NCBI RefSeq assembly: GCF_003397705.1 | Contig: NZ_QJVB01000003.1 | Location: 1 to 64,000, forward strand | Origin: Gardnerella swidsinskii | GTDB lineage: Bacteria > Actinomycetota > Actinomycetes > Actinomycetales > Bifidobacteriaceae | Reading direction: 5' to 3' | Length of the DNA stretch: 64,000 nt | Shown here: in pieces, positions 45,365 through 52,805 of the stretch | Layout of the letters: each line of letters opens with the position of its first letter | Position numbering within the stretch: the first letter of the stretch is position 1 | The notes under the pieces: model-generated | Told to the model about the DNA's origin: nothing | Databases searched by the model: none | Seen by the model: only the letters and a program-made list of their open reading frames with translations | Position numbers and translations under genes: made by a program

Positions 45365-46519
45365 ATGAATTTTTCTATAAAACCAGTGGATTTAGGGAAA
45401 GTTCATATTGCAACTCCTGTTGTTTTATCTCCAATGGCGGGGATCACTAACTGGCCATTTCGCGTAATCTGCCGCGAATTTGGTCCGGACGGGCTTTACG
45501 TAGCAGAAATGATTACAGCTCGAGCTTTAGTTGCACGAAATCCAAAAGCATTGCGTTTATGCCGTTTTGCGCCTAGCGAAAAAGTGCGCTCGCTGCAACT
45601 TTATGGTGTAAATCCTTCTATTGTAGAGCAAGCAGCTCGAATTGTTGTCGACGAAAACATGGCTGATCACGTTGACTTAAACTTCGGCTGCCCAGTTCCA
45701 AAAGTGACGCGACGCGGCGGTGGTTCTGCTCTTCCTTGGAAAACTGATTTGTTGCAAGAAATTTTGCATCGCGTTGTTTCTGTTTGCGAACCAGCAGGAA
45801 TCCCTGTTACGGCTAAATTCCGCGTTGGAATTGACGAGAATCATGAAACTTTTATTCAAGCTGGTCATATTGCGCAAGAAGAAGGATGCGCTGCTGTAAC
45901 TTTGCATGCTCGTACGACTGCAGAATATTATGGTGGTCATTCAGACTGGACGCGTATTGGCGAGCTTGTAGAAGCACTCGATATTCCAGTTTTTGGCAAT
46001 GGTGATATTTGGGGTGCGGAAGATGCGCTCGCAATGTTTAAGGAAACTGGCTGCGCTGGCGTTGCTATCGGTCGAGGATGTCAAGGTCGCCCATGGTTGT
46101 TTGCTGATATTCGCAATGCTTGCGAAGGTAGCGATAATCGTGTGAATCCTACTTTGACAGAAGTTGGTTCCGTTATTTTGCGTCACTTGAAGCTTTTAGT
46201 TGAGTTTTATGATGGTGACGAGCGTATGGCTGTTCACGACTTGCGTAAGCATGTCGCTTGGTATTTAAAGGGCTTTCCTGTTGGTGGTGGCACTCGTAAA
46301 GCGTTTATGGAGTGCGAGTCGATTGAGGATGTTCAACGTAATCTCGATATGCTTGACGGTTCTCTTCGTTTGCCAGAAAAAGTGTTAGACACGCCGCGTG
46401 GGCGAGTTAGATTTGCTAAAAAAGTTCATTTGCCGTATGGGTGGTTAGATTCTCGTACAACTAGTCACGAAGAGCGAGAGGCGTTATTTGGTGATGATCC
46501 AATGGATGCAAGTTACTAG
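45365..46519 (+). CDS. dusB: tRNA-dihydrouridine synthase
   Basis: 384 aa FMN enzyme reducing uridines in tRNA D-loops. It has LSPMAGITNWPFR, ARALVARNPKA, the catalytic cysteine in NFGCPVPKVTRRGGGSAL, HARTTAEYYGG, GNGDIWG and GRGCQGRPWLF. GGAG lies about 14 nt upstream of the ATG. It is 69 nt after glyS and possibly in the same transcript. Confidence 0.95.
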   Translation: MNFSIKPVDLGKVHIATPVVLSPMAGITNWPFRVICREFGPDGLYVAEMITARALVARNPKALRLCRFAPSEKVRSLQLYGVNPSIVEQAARIVVDENMADHVDLNFGCPVPKVTRRGGGSALPWKTDLLQEILHRVVSVCEPAGIPVTAKFRVGIDENHETFIQAGHIAQEEGCAAVTLHARTTAEYYGGHSDWTRIGELVEALDIPVFGNGDIWGAEDALAMFKETGCAGVAIGRGCQGRPWLFADIRNACEGSDNRVNPTLTEVGSVILRHLKLLVEFYDGDERMAVHDLRKHVAWYLKGFPVGGGTRKAFMECESIEDVQRNLDMLDGSLRLPEKVLDTPRGRVRFAKKVHLPYGWLDSRTTSHEEREALFGDDPMDASY

Positions 46520-46721
46520 TGTTTTCTAGGGCTTTCGTCATTTTTTTGCACTGATTATTTCGATAATGTTCTATTAAAATCACCTTGTGCTCATATTTGC
46601 ATATAGCACGGTGTATTATCAAAACAGTGACATTTTTTCAGTTTATTGTGAAAACGTCGTCAGTATCGAGCGTTTTGCGCTAAAATATTGTGTAAACGTG
46701 CGTGAGTGACAGGAGATAACG

Positions 46722-47933
46722 GTGAGCGAGATTGCCCAGACTGACAATTTCAACGACAAAACCATCATCAAGGTAGTCGGCGTCGGTGGTGCCGGCGGTA
46801 ACGCCGTCAATCGGATGATCAGCGAGGGCCTACAGAATGTAGAGTTTGTGGCCATTAATACTGACGCTAAAGATTTACTGCGTTCTGATGCTGATGTAAA
46901 GATTTCATTATCTGATGCTTCGAGCCGAGGCTTGGGCGCTGGTGCTGACCCTGAAAAGGGTGCTAAGGCTGCGCAGGATCATCAATCAGACATTGAAGAG
47001 GCGCTTAAGGGTGCTGATATGGTGTTTGTTACCTGCGGTGAAGGCGGTGGTACGGGTACTGGTGCAAGCCCGATTGTGGCTCGTGCAGCTCATCAGCAAG
47101 GTGCTTTGACTATTGCTGTTGTTACACGTCCATTCGGTTTTGAAGGACCGCAACGTGCTGCATCTGCAAAACTTGGTATCGAGAATCTTCGCAAAGAAGT
47201 TGACGCGTTGATTGTTATTCCAAATGATCGTCTTTTGGAAATTTCTGATCGTACTATTGGAATTATTGAAGCATTTAAGACGGCAGATACTGCATTGCTC
47301 GCAGGTGTGCAAGGCATTACTGATTTAATTACCATGAATTCTTACATTCATGTTGATTTCTCTGATGTTACAGCTGTTCTTCGCGGAGCAGGTACCGCAT
47401 TGTTCGGTATTGGTGCTGCAAAGGGCGAGGATCGTGCAACTCAGGCAGCTGAAATCGCTATTAGCTCCCCATTGCTGGAAGAAAGCATTGAGGGTGCTCA
47501 CGGTGCTTTGATTAATATCGCAGGTCCAAGTGATTTGAAGCTTCAGGAAGCTTCTGCTGCAACTGAACTTGTTCGTAAAGCTATTCATCCAGAAGCTCAA
47601 ATTATTTGGGGTCTTTCTTTGGATGATTCTTACGGCGATGAGGTTCGAGTTACGGTTATTGCTGCTGGATTTGATGCCCATCCTAAGGCGGAGGAGTCCT
47701 CAGCTAAAGCTGGTCAGTTTGTTGATATGCAAGCAGATGTTAAGCCTGTAGCTCCTGCACAGTCTACGTCATCTTTCAAAGAGGAAGCTCAAGCTGCTCC
47801 ACAAGTAGAACAACCTGCTTCTATGCCTTCTATGTTTGAGCCTGCAATGAATCAGCAATATTCTCCTTCTGCAGCTCCTGTACAGCAGACTGCTGAACCT
47901 GACGAATTAGATATTCCTGATTTTCTGCGTTAA
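46722..47933 (+). CDS. ftsZ: Cell division protein FtsZ
   Basis: 403 aa tubulin-like GTPase forming the Z ring. GTG start with AGGAGATAAC upstream. VVGVGGAGGNAVNRM, the G-box GGGTGTGASP, and NDRLLEISDR are all present. After a Pro/Ala/Gln-rich linker the conserved C-terminal peptide is DELDIPDFLR, the SepF/FtsA docking tail. sepF follows 24 nt later. The 200-nt region before the gene is A+T-rich and likely holds its promoters. Confidence 0.98.
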   Translation: MSEIAQTDNFNDKTIIKVVGVGGAGGNAVNRMISEGLQNVEFVAINTDAKDLLRSDADVKISLSDASSRGLGAGADPEKGAKAAQDHQSDIEEALKGADMVFVTCGEGGGTGTGASPIVARAAHQQGALTIAVVTRPFGFEGPQRAASAKLGIENLRKEVDALIVIPNDRLLEISDRTIGIIEAFKTADTALLAGVQGITDLITMNSYIHVDFSDVTAVLRGAGTALFGIGAAKGEDRATQAAEIAISSPLLEESIEGAHGALINIAGPSDLKLQEASAATELVRKAIHPEAQIIWGLSLDDSYGDEVRVTVIAAGFDAHPKAEESSAKAGQFVDMQADVKPVAPAQSTSSFKEEAQAAPQVEQPASMPSMFEPAMNQQYSPSAAPVQQTAEPDELDIPDFLR

Positions 47934-47957
47934 GCGTAACGAGAGGAGGGTTGCTTC

Positions 47958-48416
47958 ATGGCTGGCTTTATGAAGAACGTGATGTCATACGTTGGTATGG
48001 CAGATGTGCCTGAGGATGATGATTATGCTGAATCTGATGTTCAAGAAACGTCATTCGATAATGATCGCTCGGTAACTCCTGCTGTGTCGCAACATGGTAA
48101 TGATTTGCGTGGCGGTTCTGCTCGTGCGAATGCTAGTCGTATGAGTCGTATTACTACAATTCATCCTAAGTCTTACGATGATGCGCAAATGGTAGGTCGT
48201 GCTTTGCGTGACGGTGTTCCAGTGGTTTTAAACCTTACTGGTGTAACTGAATCAGTTGCGTATCGTATTGTTGATTTTTCTGCTGGAGTTGTGTTTGGTG
48301 TTCGTGGCTCTATTGAGCGTGTAACTCCTAGGGTGTTTTTGCTAAGCCCAGCACAAGTGAATATCAAAGTAGAGGATGCTCCGAACGACAATACCGCGCG
48401 TGACTTGTTCTCCTAA
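47958..48416 (+). CDS. sepF: Cell division protein SepF
   Basis: 152 aa. There is an N-terminal amphipathic membrane anchor (MAGFMKNVMSYVGM), an acidic linker, and a SepF core with TTIHPKSYDDAQMVGRALRDG, VVLNLTG and DFSAGVVFGVRGSIERV. It anchors FtsZ to the membrane, the usual arrangement in actinobacteria that lack FtsA. GAGGAGG lies 9 nt before the ATG. It is in an operon with ftsZ. Confidence 0.96.
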   Translation: MAGFMKNVMSYVGMADVPEDDDYAESDVQETSFDNDRSVTPAVSQHGNDLRGGSARANASRMSRITTIHPKSYDDAQMVGRALRDGVPVVLNLTGVTESVAYRIVDFSAGVVFGVRGSIERVTPRVFLLSPAQVNIKVEDAPNDNTARDLFS

Positions 48417-48442
48417 AAATTGTATTTGCTAAAGAATTAATT

Positions 48443-48476
48443 GAGCAGCGTTTGTTTAACAACTTTCGCTGCTTTT
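48443..48476 (+). terminator. Terminator of ftsZ-sepF
   Basis: AGCAGCG (48444-48450) pairs with CGCTGCT (48467-48473), followed by TTTT. The inner loop can add a TTGTT/AACAA helix. Confidence 0.75.
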
Positions 48477-48479
48477 TAT

Positions 48480-49298
48480 TTATTGCGCAAGATAAGTGAA
48501 GTCGTGAATCGTGCGGCCAGCATCCAAACCTTTACGCTCAAAATTCGTAAGAACGCGACCAGCAAAGCGTTCGGATTCGCTAAAATCTGCGTGCGGAAGA
48601 GTTGCAGCGGTGTCAGCTGTGCCTTTTCCAACGTGCTCAATTGGAAGACTTACGCTTAGTTCACCAATATTTGCAAAATCTTCGCGAGAATCCATAATCT
48701 CGTGCACGTGCAAAGCGTAATCCTCAATATCTGTAGCAATGCGCCAAACGCCCTCTTTGCGCAACGCCTTGTGGATTGTAGAGGCAAGCTCTGGCTGCAC
48801 AATACGACGCTTATGATGACGCATTTTAGGCCATGGATCCGGGAAGAAAGTCCAAACTTCTTCTAAAGCTCCGCAGTCGCACGCAGCGAAGAAATCAGGA
48901 GCGTTAATTTGCGCAATACGAAGATTAGTTAAACCTTGTTTTCCAGCAAGAAGCATTGTGTGAGCGATGCCTGGATCGTAAACTTCAAGCGCCAAAAAGT
49001 TAGTTTTCGGCAAACGTTCTGCTGCGGCAACAATGTTTTCGCCTTGACCGGAACCGATTTCAACAATAAGCGGATTATTATTGCCCCACTTATCGCTAAT
49101 CCAATCAGAGGTAATTCGCAAATTTTCGCGCAATCTAAAAGAGCTAGGAGCTTCAGTAACGTCTAATAGGTACTGACTTGCATAACTCTCCTGAGCGTGC
49201 TGTAAACGCGCATCTAAGCGCCCAGAACGACGCACAAACGACAATACAGTGCGTTGCTTGGCTTGCATAGTGTTTTCGTTTTCATTTTCACTGCTCAT
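48480..49298 (-). CDS. trmB: tRNA (guanine-N7)-methyltransferase
   Basis: 272 aa SAM-dependent enzyme methylating G46 of tRNA. It has [11 protein letters not shown], the SAM site [22 protein letters not shown], the catalytic-site-type [19 protein letters not shown] and the C-terminal [17 protein letters not shown]. The start is uncertain because the first ten residues (SSENENENT) may be non-coding; an internal ATG 10 codons in also fits. Converges on sepF. Confidence 0.95.
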   Translation of the reverse strand: MSSENENENTMQAKQRTVLSFVRRSGRLDARLQHAQESYASQYLLDVTEAPSSFRLRENLRITSDWISDKWGNNNPLIVEIGSGQGENIVAAAERLPKTNFLALEVYDPGIAHTMLLAGKQGLTNLRIAQINAPDFFAACDCGALEEVWTFFPDPWPKMRHHKRRIVQPELASTIHKALRKEGVWRIATDIEDYALHVHEIMDSREDFANIGELSVSLPIEHVGKGTADTAATLPHADFSESERFAGRVLTNFERKGLDAGRTIHDFTYLAQ

Positions 49299-49635
49299 GA
49301 GATTACTTTCGTTATTTGAATATACGCTTTTAGTTAAATTCGCATGATTTTAGTCATGCTAGTACGCATTGTTTTATGCTATCAAAAAGTATAAATAACT
49401 GCTTGCAGACGCTACTAATGTAGCTTTGCACCAATGCTTTGCAAATGCTGATTACTCGTTGATTAGCGAACTTTAACATTATTGCTGTTGCCCACACCAC
49501 ACCAAGCACTCCCACCATGCACCTACCTGTAGCTTAATTGCATAATTTCTTTTATTTTGATTAGTTTGCTCGCATTTCGTCAAGGAAAAGAAACGCACAC
49601 GCAATTAAGCCTACTTAACCTCAACACGCCGTGAG
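49299..49635. other. Intergenic region upstream of tRNA-Glu
   Basis: No gene seen. A distant inverted repeat, GTAGCTTAATTGC (49529-49541) against GCAATTAAGCCTAC (49611-49624, one bulge), encloses 69 nt. Confidence 0.5.
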
Positions 49636-49664
49636 TTGCGTACTGCTTTTTTGAGTGTTAATAT
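49636..49664 (+). promoter_or_regulatory. Promoter of tRNA-Glu
   Basis: TTGCGT (49636-49641), a 17-nt spacer and TAATAT (49659-49664), 18 nt before the tRNA. Confidence 0.6.
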
Positions 49665-49682
49665 CATATGGTTTGGTTCGAA

Positions 49683-49754
49683 GCCCCCTTCGTCTAACGG
49701 TTAGGACACCAGACTTTCAATCTGACAACAAGAGTTCGACTCTCTTAGGGGGTA
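49683..49754 (+). tRNA. tRNA-Glu (anticodon TTC)
   Basis: 72 nt with acceptor GCCCCCT/AGGGGGT and anticodon loop CTTTCAA. CCA is not encoded. Confidence 0.96.
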
Positions 49755-49762
49755 CAAATTAC

Positions 49763-49793
49763 AACGCCGCTGGGTTTTCAGCGGCGTTTTTCG
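49763..49793 (+). terminator. Terminator after tRNA-Glu
   Basis: AACGCCGCTG (49763-49772) pairs with CAGCGGCGTT (49779-49788), then TTTCG and a T-run. Confidence 0.9.
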
Positions 49794-49815
49794 TTTTTTG
49801 TATTTCTGATTTTCG

Positions 49816-50252
49816 GGGTTATAGGCCAAAAAGTGTGTAAGAAATCATGTCTTAGACCTTGCAATACAAGGGTTTTGCGGTAATCGAATCTGTTTTCTGC
49901 ACATTCGCCACCTGGACAAAAAGTGTGTAAAAATAAGCTCATAACCCTTATAGCAGTAAGGCTCGCAGTATATCGAATGTGGGTTATTTCTTATGTTAAG
50001 CGGCGTTCGAAGCATGTATTAGCTGAGTATTTAACAATAAATCGTCAAAGGCTGTTACTAACGCAGATTACGTACTGCACCAGTAACATATAACCCCGCT
50101 TATCTGTTGTTAACGCAGATTACGTACTGCGCGAGTAACATATGACCGTTACTTTCTTAAGATACTTGACTGAGTTTTTAACAGTGCTGAGACTAGTTTA
50201 TGCCACAGAATACTCATCAGCTTAGCTTTACACACTTTTTGGCCTATAACCC
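49816..50252. mobile_element. 437-bp non-autonomous element (MITE-like) with 25-bp terminal inverted repeats
   Basis: The left end 49816-49840 (GGGTTATAGGCCAAAAAG...) and right end 50228-50252 are perfect 25-bp inverted repeats ending in GTGTGTAA internally. They are flanked by a direct 8-bp duplication GATTTTCG at 49808-49815 and 50253-50260. CAAAAAGTGTGTAA also occurs inside at 49917-49930. No open frame codes for a transposase. The 8-bp duplication and end style suit IS256-type transposases acting in trans, but that assignment is inference. Confidence 0.88.
50059..50147. repeat. Two 37-bp direct repeats inside the MITE-like element
   Basis: 50059-50095 and 50111-50147 differ at three positions. 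Both contain GCAGATTACGTACTGC, whose ends pair (GCAG/CTGC), and both are bordered by GTTA...AGTAAC, so each can fold as a small hairpin. Confidence 0.85.
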
Positions 50253-50376
50253 GATTTTCGTATTTCTATTTTTGCCGCTTACCCTATTTTTCGTATTTTG
50301 CGCAGCAATTAGTTTTTCATATATTTTTTCTATAAATCGATATAAGATCTGACAATGTATTAAATATCACAAAAGG

Positions 50377-50495
50377 TATGTTGTGCTTTTTAGAGGTGAT
50401 ACACTTTCTCATTGGTACTTCTGCCCGGGCTGCGTAGGTCAGGAAGTATTCAATTCAGTAATTTACAATGCGCAGCAGCTTAAAAAGGATTTCCT
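50377..50495 (+). promoter_or_regulatory. Structured leader of the ykoE-type gene, class unknown
   Basis: TACTTCTG (50416-50423) can pair with CAGGAAGTA (50442-50450, one bulge), enclosing the perfect palindrome GCCCGGGC and GTAGG. AAAAAGGA precedes the ATG. It does not match the TPP riboswitch consensus. A regulatory RNA is possible but unproven. Confidence 0.35.
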
Positions 50496-51176
50496 ATGAG
50501 CGATATTTTCAATACAAATAATAATGGGTTAGAATCATCTAATTGTGTAACGGATCAAGTGGATAGTAATGCTGCTTCTAGTATTAATAGGGTTATAAGC
50601 ATGCGTTGGCGTGTTGCAGATATCGCATTAGGTGCTGCTCTTGCTGCTGTTTTTGGCGTTATCTTGTATGGCTATGGCTTGGTGTTTATTCCTTTGATTC
50701 GTACTTTGAATGCAGCTGTTCTTCCTGGTTTTGCAAGCATCACGCATGGTGTTTGGTATTTGTCTGGAACTCTTGCAGTTTTGCTTATTCGTAAGCCAGG
50801 TTCTGCAGTGTATGTAAATGTTGTTGCAGCATTTGTACAGGTGCTTCTTGGAACTCCGTTTAATATGCGAGATACGCTTATTTCCGCACTTTTGCAGGGT
50901 GTGTTTGCGGAGATTCCGTTCTTAATTTTCCGTTTGCGAAAGTTTAATTTGACTTTGAGTGCTCTTTCTGGTTTGCTTGTGGCTTTTGAGTATGGTGTGT
51001 TCTTAAGCTTCACTAAGTATCAGGCTAAAGCTCCTACTTATATTACGATTCATATGATTACAGAGCTTATTAGTGGATTGTTGCTTTCTGGAGTGCTTGT
51101 GTGGTTTGTGTATTTGGCTTTGCGCAAAACTGGTGCTCTTGATAACTTCGCATCTGGACGTTCTGACCGAGCTTGA
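50496..51176 (+). CDS. ECF transporter S component, YkoE family (thiamine/HMP uptake)
   Basis: 226 aa with about five membrane helices. WRVADIALGAALAAVFGVI, the region around HGVWYLSGTLAVLLIRKPGSA, VQVLLGTPF and a late HMITELISGLLL are typical of YkoE, the substrate-binding component for a thiamine precursor. The first 35 residues are hydrophilic and Asn/Ser-rich. The ATPase and T components (YkoD/YkoC) are not next to it here, so it may share a general ECF module. A palindrome overlaps its stop codon. Confidence 0.82.
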   Translation: MSDIFNTNNNGLESSNCVTDQVDSNAASSINRVISMRWRVADIALGAALAAVFGVILYGYGLVFIPLIRTLNAAVLPGFASITHGVWYLSGTLAVLLIRKPGSAVYVNVVAAFVQVLLGTPFNMRDTLISALLQGVFAEIPFLIFRLRKFNLTLSALSGLLVAFEYGVFLSFTKYQAKAPTYITIHMITELISGLLLSGVLVWFVYLALRKTGALDNFASGRSDRA

Positions 51177-51390
51177 AATCATCGGGATTTCAAGCTCCTT
51201 CAGAGCGTCGAGCTTGCTCAGGTTGAAAGCACGGTATGCTTTCAACGCAAGCGAGGTCTGCCTTCGTCGTTATTGACGGAGGTAGATTTTGGTTGGTGTG
51301 GTTTTGTGTTGGGTTTTGTTTTTGTTTGTTTGGGTTTTGACCGAGCTTGAAACCATCGGGATTTCAAGCTCAGTAATCCTAAGCAAGGTC
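51165..51390. repeat. Duplicated palindromic element bounded by GACC...GGTC
   Basis: A 33-nt palindrome (arms GAGCTTGAAA/TTTCAAGCTC) occurs at 51165-51197 and 51339-51371 with one mismatch. The first copy starts inside the ykoE-type gene and overlaps its TGA. Between them lies GTTGAAAGCA (51222-51231)/TGCTTTCAAC (51237-51246). Each unit starts GACC and closes with GGTC (51255-51258 and 51387-51390). The first hairpin could serve as a terminator; no T-run follows. Confidence 0.8.
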
Positions 51391-51463
51391 AAAAATTCGA
51401 CTCACTGAGTTGGCGACGTTTATGGGTATGTGCTAATCTAGTCGTTGCTGACTTTGTTAGCGT

Positions 51464-51537
51464 GGGGCTTTAGCTCAGTCGGTTAGAGCAGCGGACTCAT
51501 AATCCGTCGGTCCAGGGTTCAAGCCCCTGAGGCCCCA
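51464..51537 (+). tRNA. tRNA with anticodon CAT (elongator Met, or Ile2)
   Basis: 74 nt with acceptor GGGGCTT/AGGCCCC and anticodon stem CGGA/TCCG around CTCATAA. It lacks the GGG/CCC anticodon stem of an initiator. Its body also resembles tRNA-Ile with a modified CAT anticodon, and sequence alone does not settle this. Confidence 0.92.
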
Positions 51538-51548
51538 CAAGATATTAA

Positions 51549-51586
51549 TAATGCCACTTCATTATGATTTATGAAGTGGCATTTTT
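51549..51586 (+). terminator. Terminator after the CAT tRNA
   Basis: ATGCCACTTCAT (51551-51562) pairs perfectly with ATGAAGTGGCAT (51571-51582), then TTTT. It probably also serves the convergent kinase gene. Confidence 0.9.
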
Positions 51587-51617
51587 GCATCTTATAATTT
51601 AAATTTTATTTTTTGTT

Positions 51618-52520
51618 TTATTTGTTATTTTCTGCCATTGACAAATAATCTGGTATTTGTTTTGGATACTTAGGCCATGCTCCTTCTTGAGTGCACACAA
51701 ATGCTGCAGTATTAACAGCTGCGCGATGCGCCTCTTGCAAGCTTTCTCCCTTAAGAATATGCGCTGCAAATGTTCCTGAGAACGAGTCTCCAGCACCAAC
51801 TGTGTCAAGAACTTCAACGTGTGGAGTTGGGATAGTTGAGCTTTCTCCAGTGCTAGTAGTAATCGTACTAAAAGTAGAGCCGCCTGTAAGAATCACATAA
51901 TCTAGTCCGTAACGAGCTTGGAACCACTTGCAAGCTTCCTCGTCTGAAGTGTCGCGAATATTGAACATATCGCGTAATAAGAATAGTTCCGAATCGTTAA
52001 GCTTAAATACTGTTGCTTCTTGAAGTAATGTGTCGATAAGATCCTTAGAGTAGTGATCGCTTCTAATGTTAATATCGAAGAACTTCATTGCTCCAGGCTT
52101 AGTATGCTTTAACAATTGCAAAATTGTGTCGTGAGTTTCTTGAGAACGTAAGCTTAGAGTGCCAAAGCATACTGCATCTGCTCGTTCTACTAAATCAATG
52201 AGTTCTCGAGTGTAAAGAATATGATCCCATGCTATATTTCGCAGAATAGTGTACTCTGGTATTCCATTTTTTAGTGTTACTTCTACAGTGCTTGTTGGCC
52301 AAGCGTTGCGTTGAATAATTGAAGCGATGCCAGCTTTGTTCACTTTGTCAATCAGCTCATCGCCGAGTTGGTCTTGACCAACAGCGCTAATCATGCAACT
52401 TTGCGCTCCGTGACACTGTGCATGATATGCAAAATTTGCTGGTGCTCCTCCAACACGTTTTCCATGTGGGAGCAAATCCCATAAAAGTTCGCCGAGTGAA
52501 AGAACAATTGGCTTAGTCAT
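51618..52520 (-). CDS. PfkB-family carbohydrate kinase, fructokinase-like
   Basis: 300 aa from the ATG at 52520, fixed by AAAGGAA upstream; the longer open frame back to 52613 has no start signal. It has LSLGELLWDLLP and GGAPANFAYHAQ (sugar-binding end), VILTGG, and DTVGAGDSFSGTFAAHIL with the catalytic Asp and anion hole. It phosphorylates fructose or a related sugar with ATP. No transporter or hydrolase adjoins it. A distant inverted repeat in its upstream region may be an operator. Confidence 0.9.
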   Translation of the reverse strand: MTKPIVLSLGELLWDLLPHGKRVGGAPANFAYHAQCHGAQSCMISAVGQDQLGDELIDKVNKAGIASIIQRNAWPTSTVEVTLKNGIPEYTILRNIAWDHILYTRELIDLVERADAVCFGTLSLRSQETHDTILQLLKHTKPGAMKFFDINIRSDHYSKDLIDTLLQEATVFKLNDSELFLLRDMFNIRDTSDEEACKWFQARYGLDYVILTGGSTFSTITTSTGESSTIPTPHVEVLDTVGAGDSFSGTFAAHILKGESLQEAHRAAVNTAAFVCTQEGAWPKYPKQIPDYLSMAENNK

Positions 52521-52643
52521 AATATTCCTTTCGCACGCGTCAGTGCAGCAAGTTTGTAGAGCTATACTTTTTACTAAATATCTTCTCGCTTCTTCAAAAG
52601 CATTTTGATGCAAATTTTGCTTGTAAAAATGCTACATAAACAA

Positions 52644-52710
52644 TTATGGTGCGCCCTTTCGATAAGTAATATGCGCAATGCGTGTTACGTTTCTATAGAG
52701 CGCACCATAA
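52644..52710. repeat. 11-bp inverted repeat upstream of the fructokinase-like gene
   Basis: TTATGGTGCGC (52644-52654) and GCGCACCATAA (52700-52710) are exact complements, 45 nt apart. They lie between two minus-strand genes. They could be paired regulator sites or the arms of a small element. Confidence 0.6.
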
Positions 52711-52805
52711 GTGCTATATTGCGTACGTTTAACTTAGCTTATGCTGGCGTACTATATTATTATTATTCTTTTTTATTATATTTTTCTATTATTTTGATTT
52801 ATTGC

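Noticed and set aside
50377-50495. TPP riboswitch upstream of the ykoE-type gene
   Set aside because: The conserved CTGAGA and ACCTGATCTGG words are absent.
51464-51537. Initiator tRNA-fMet
   Set aside because: The anticodon stem lacks the three G-C pairs and the first acceptor pair is G-C, as in elongators.
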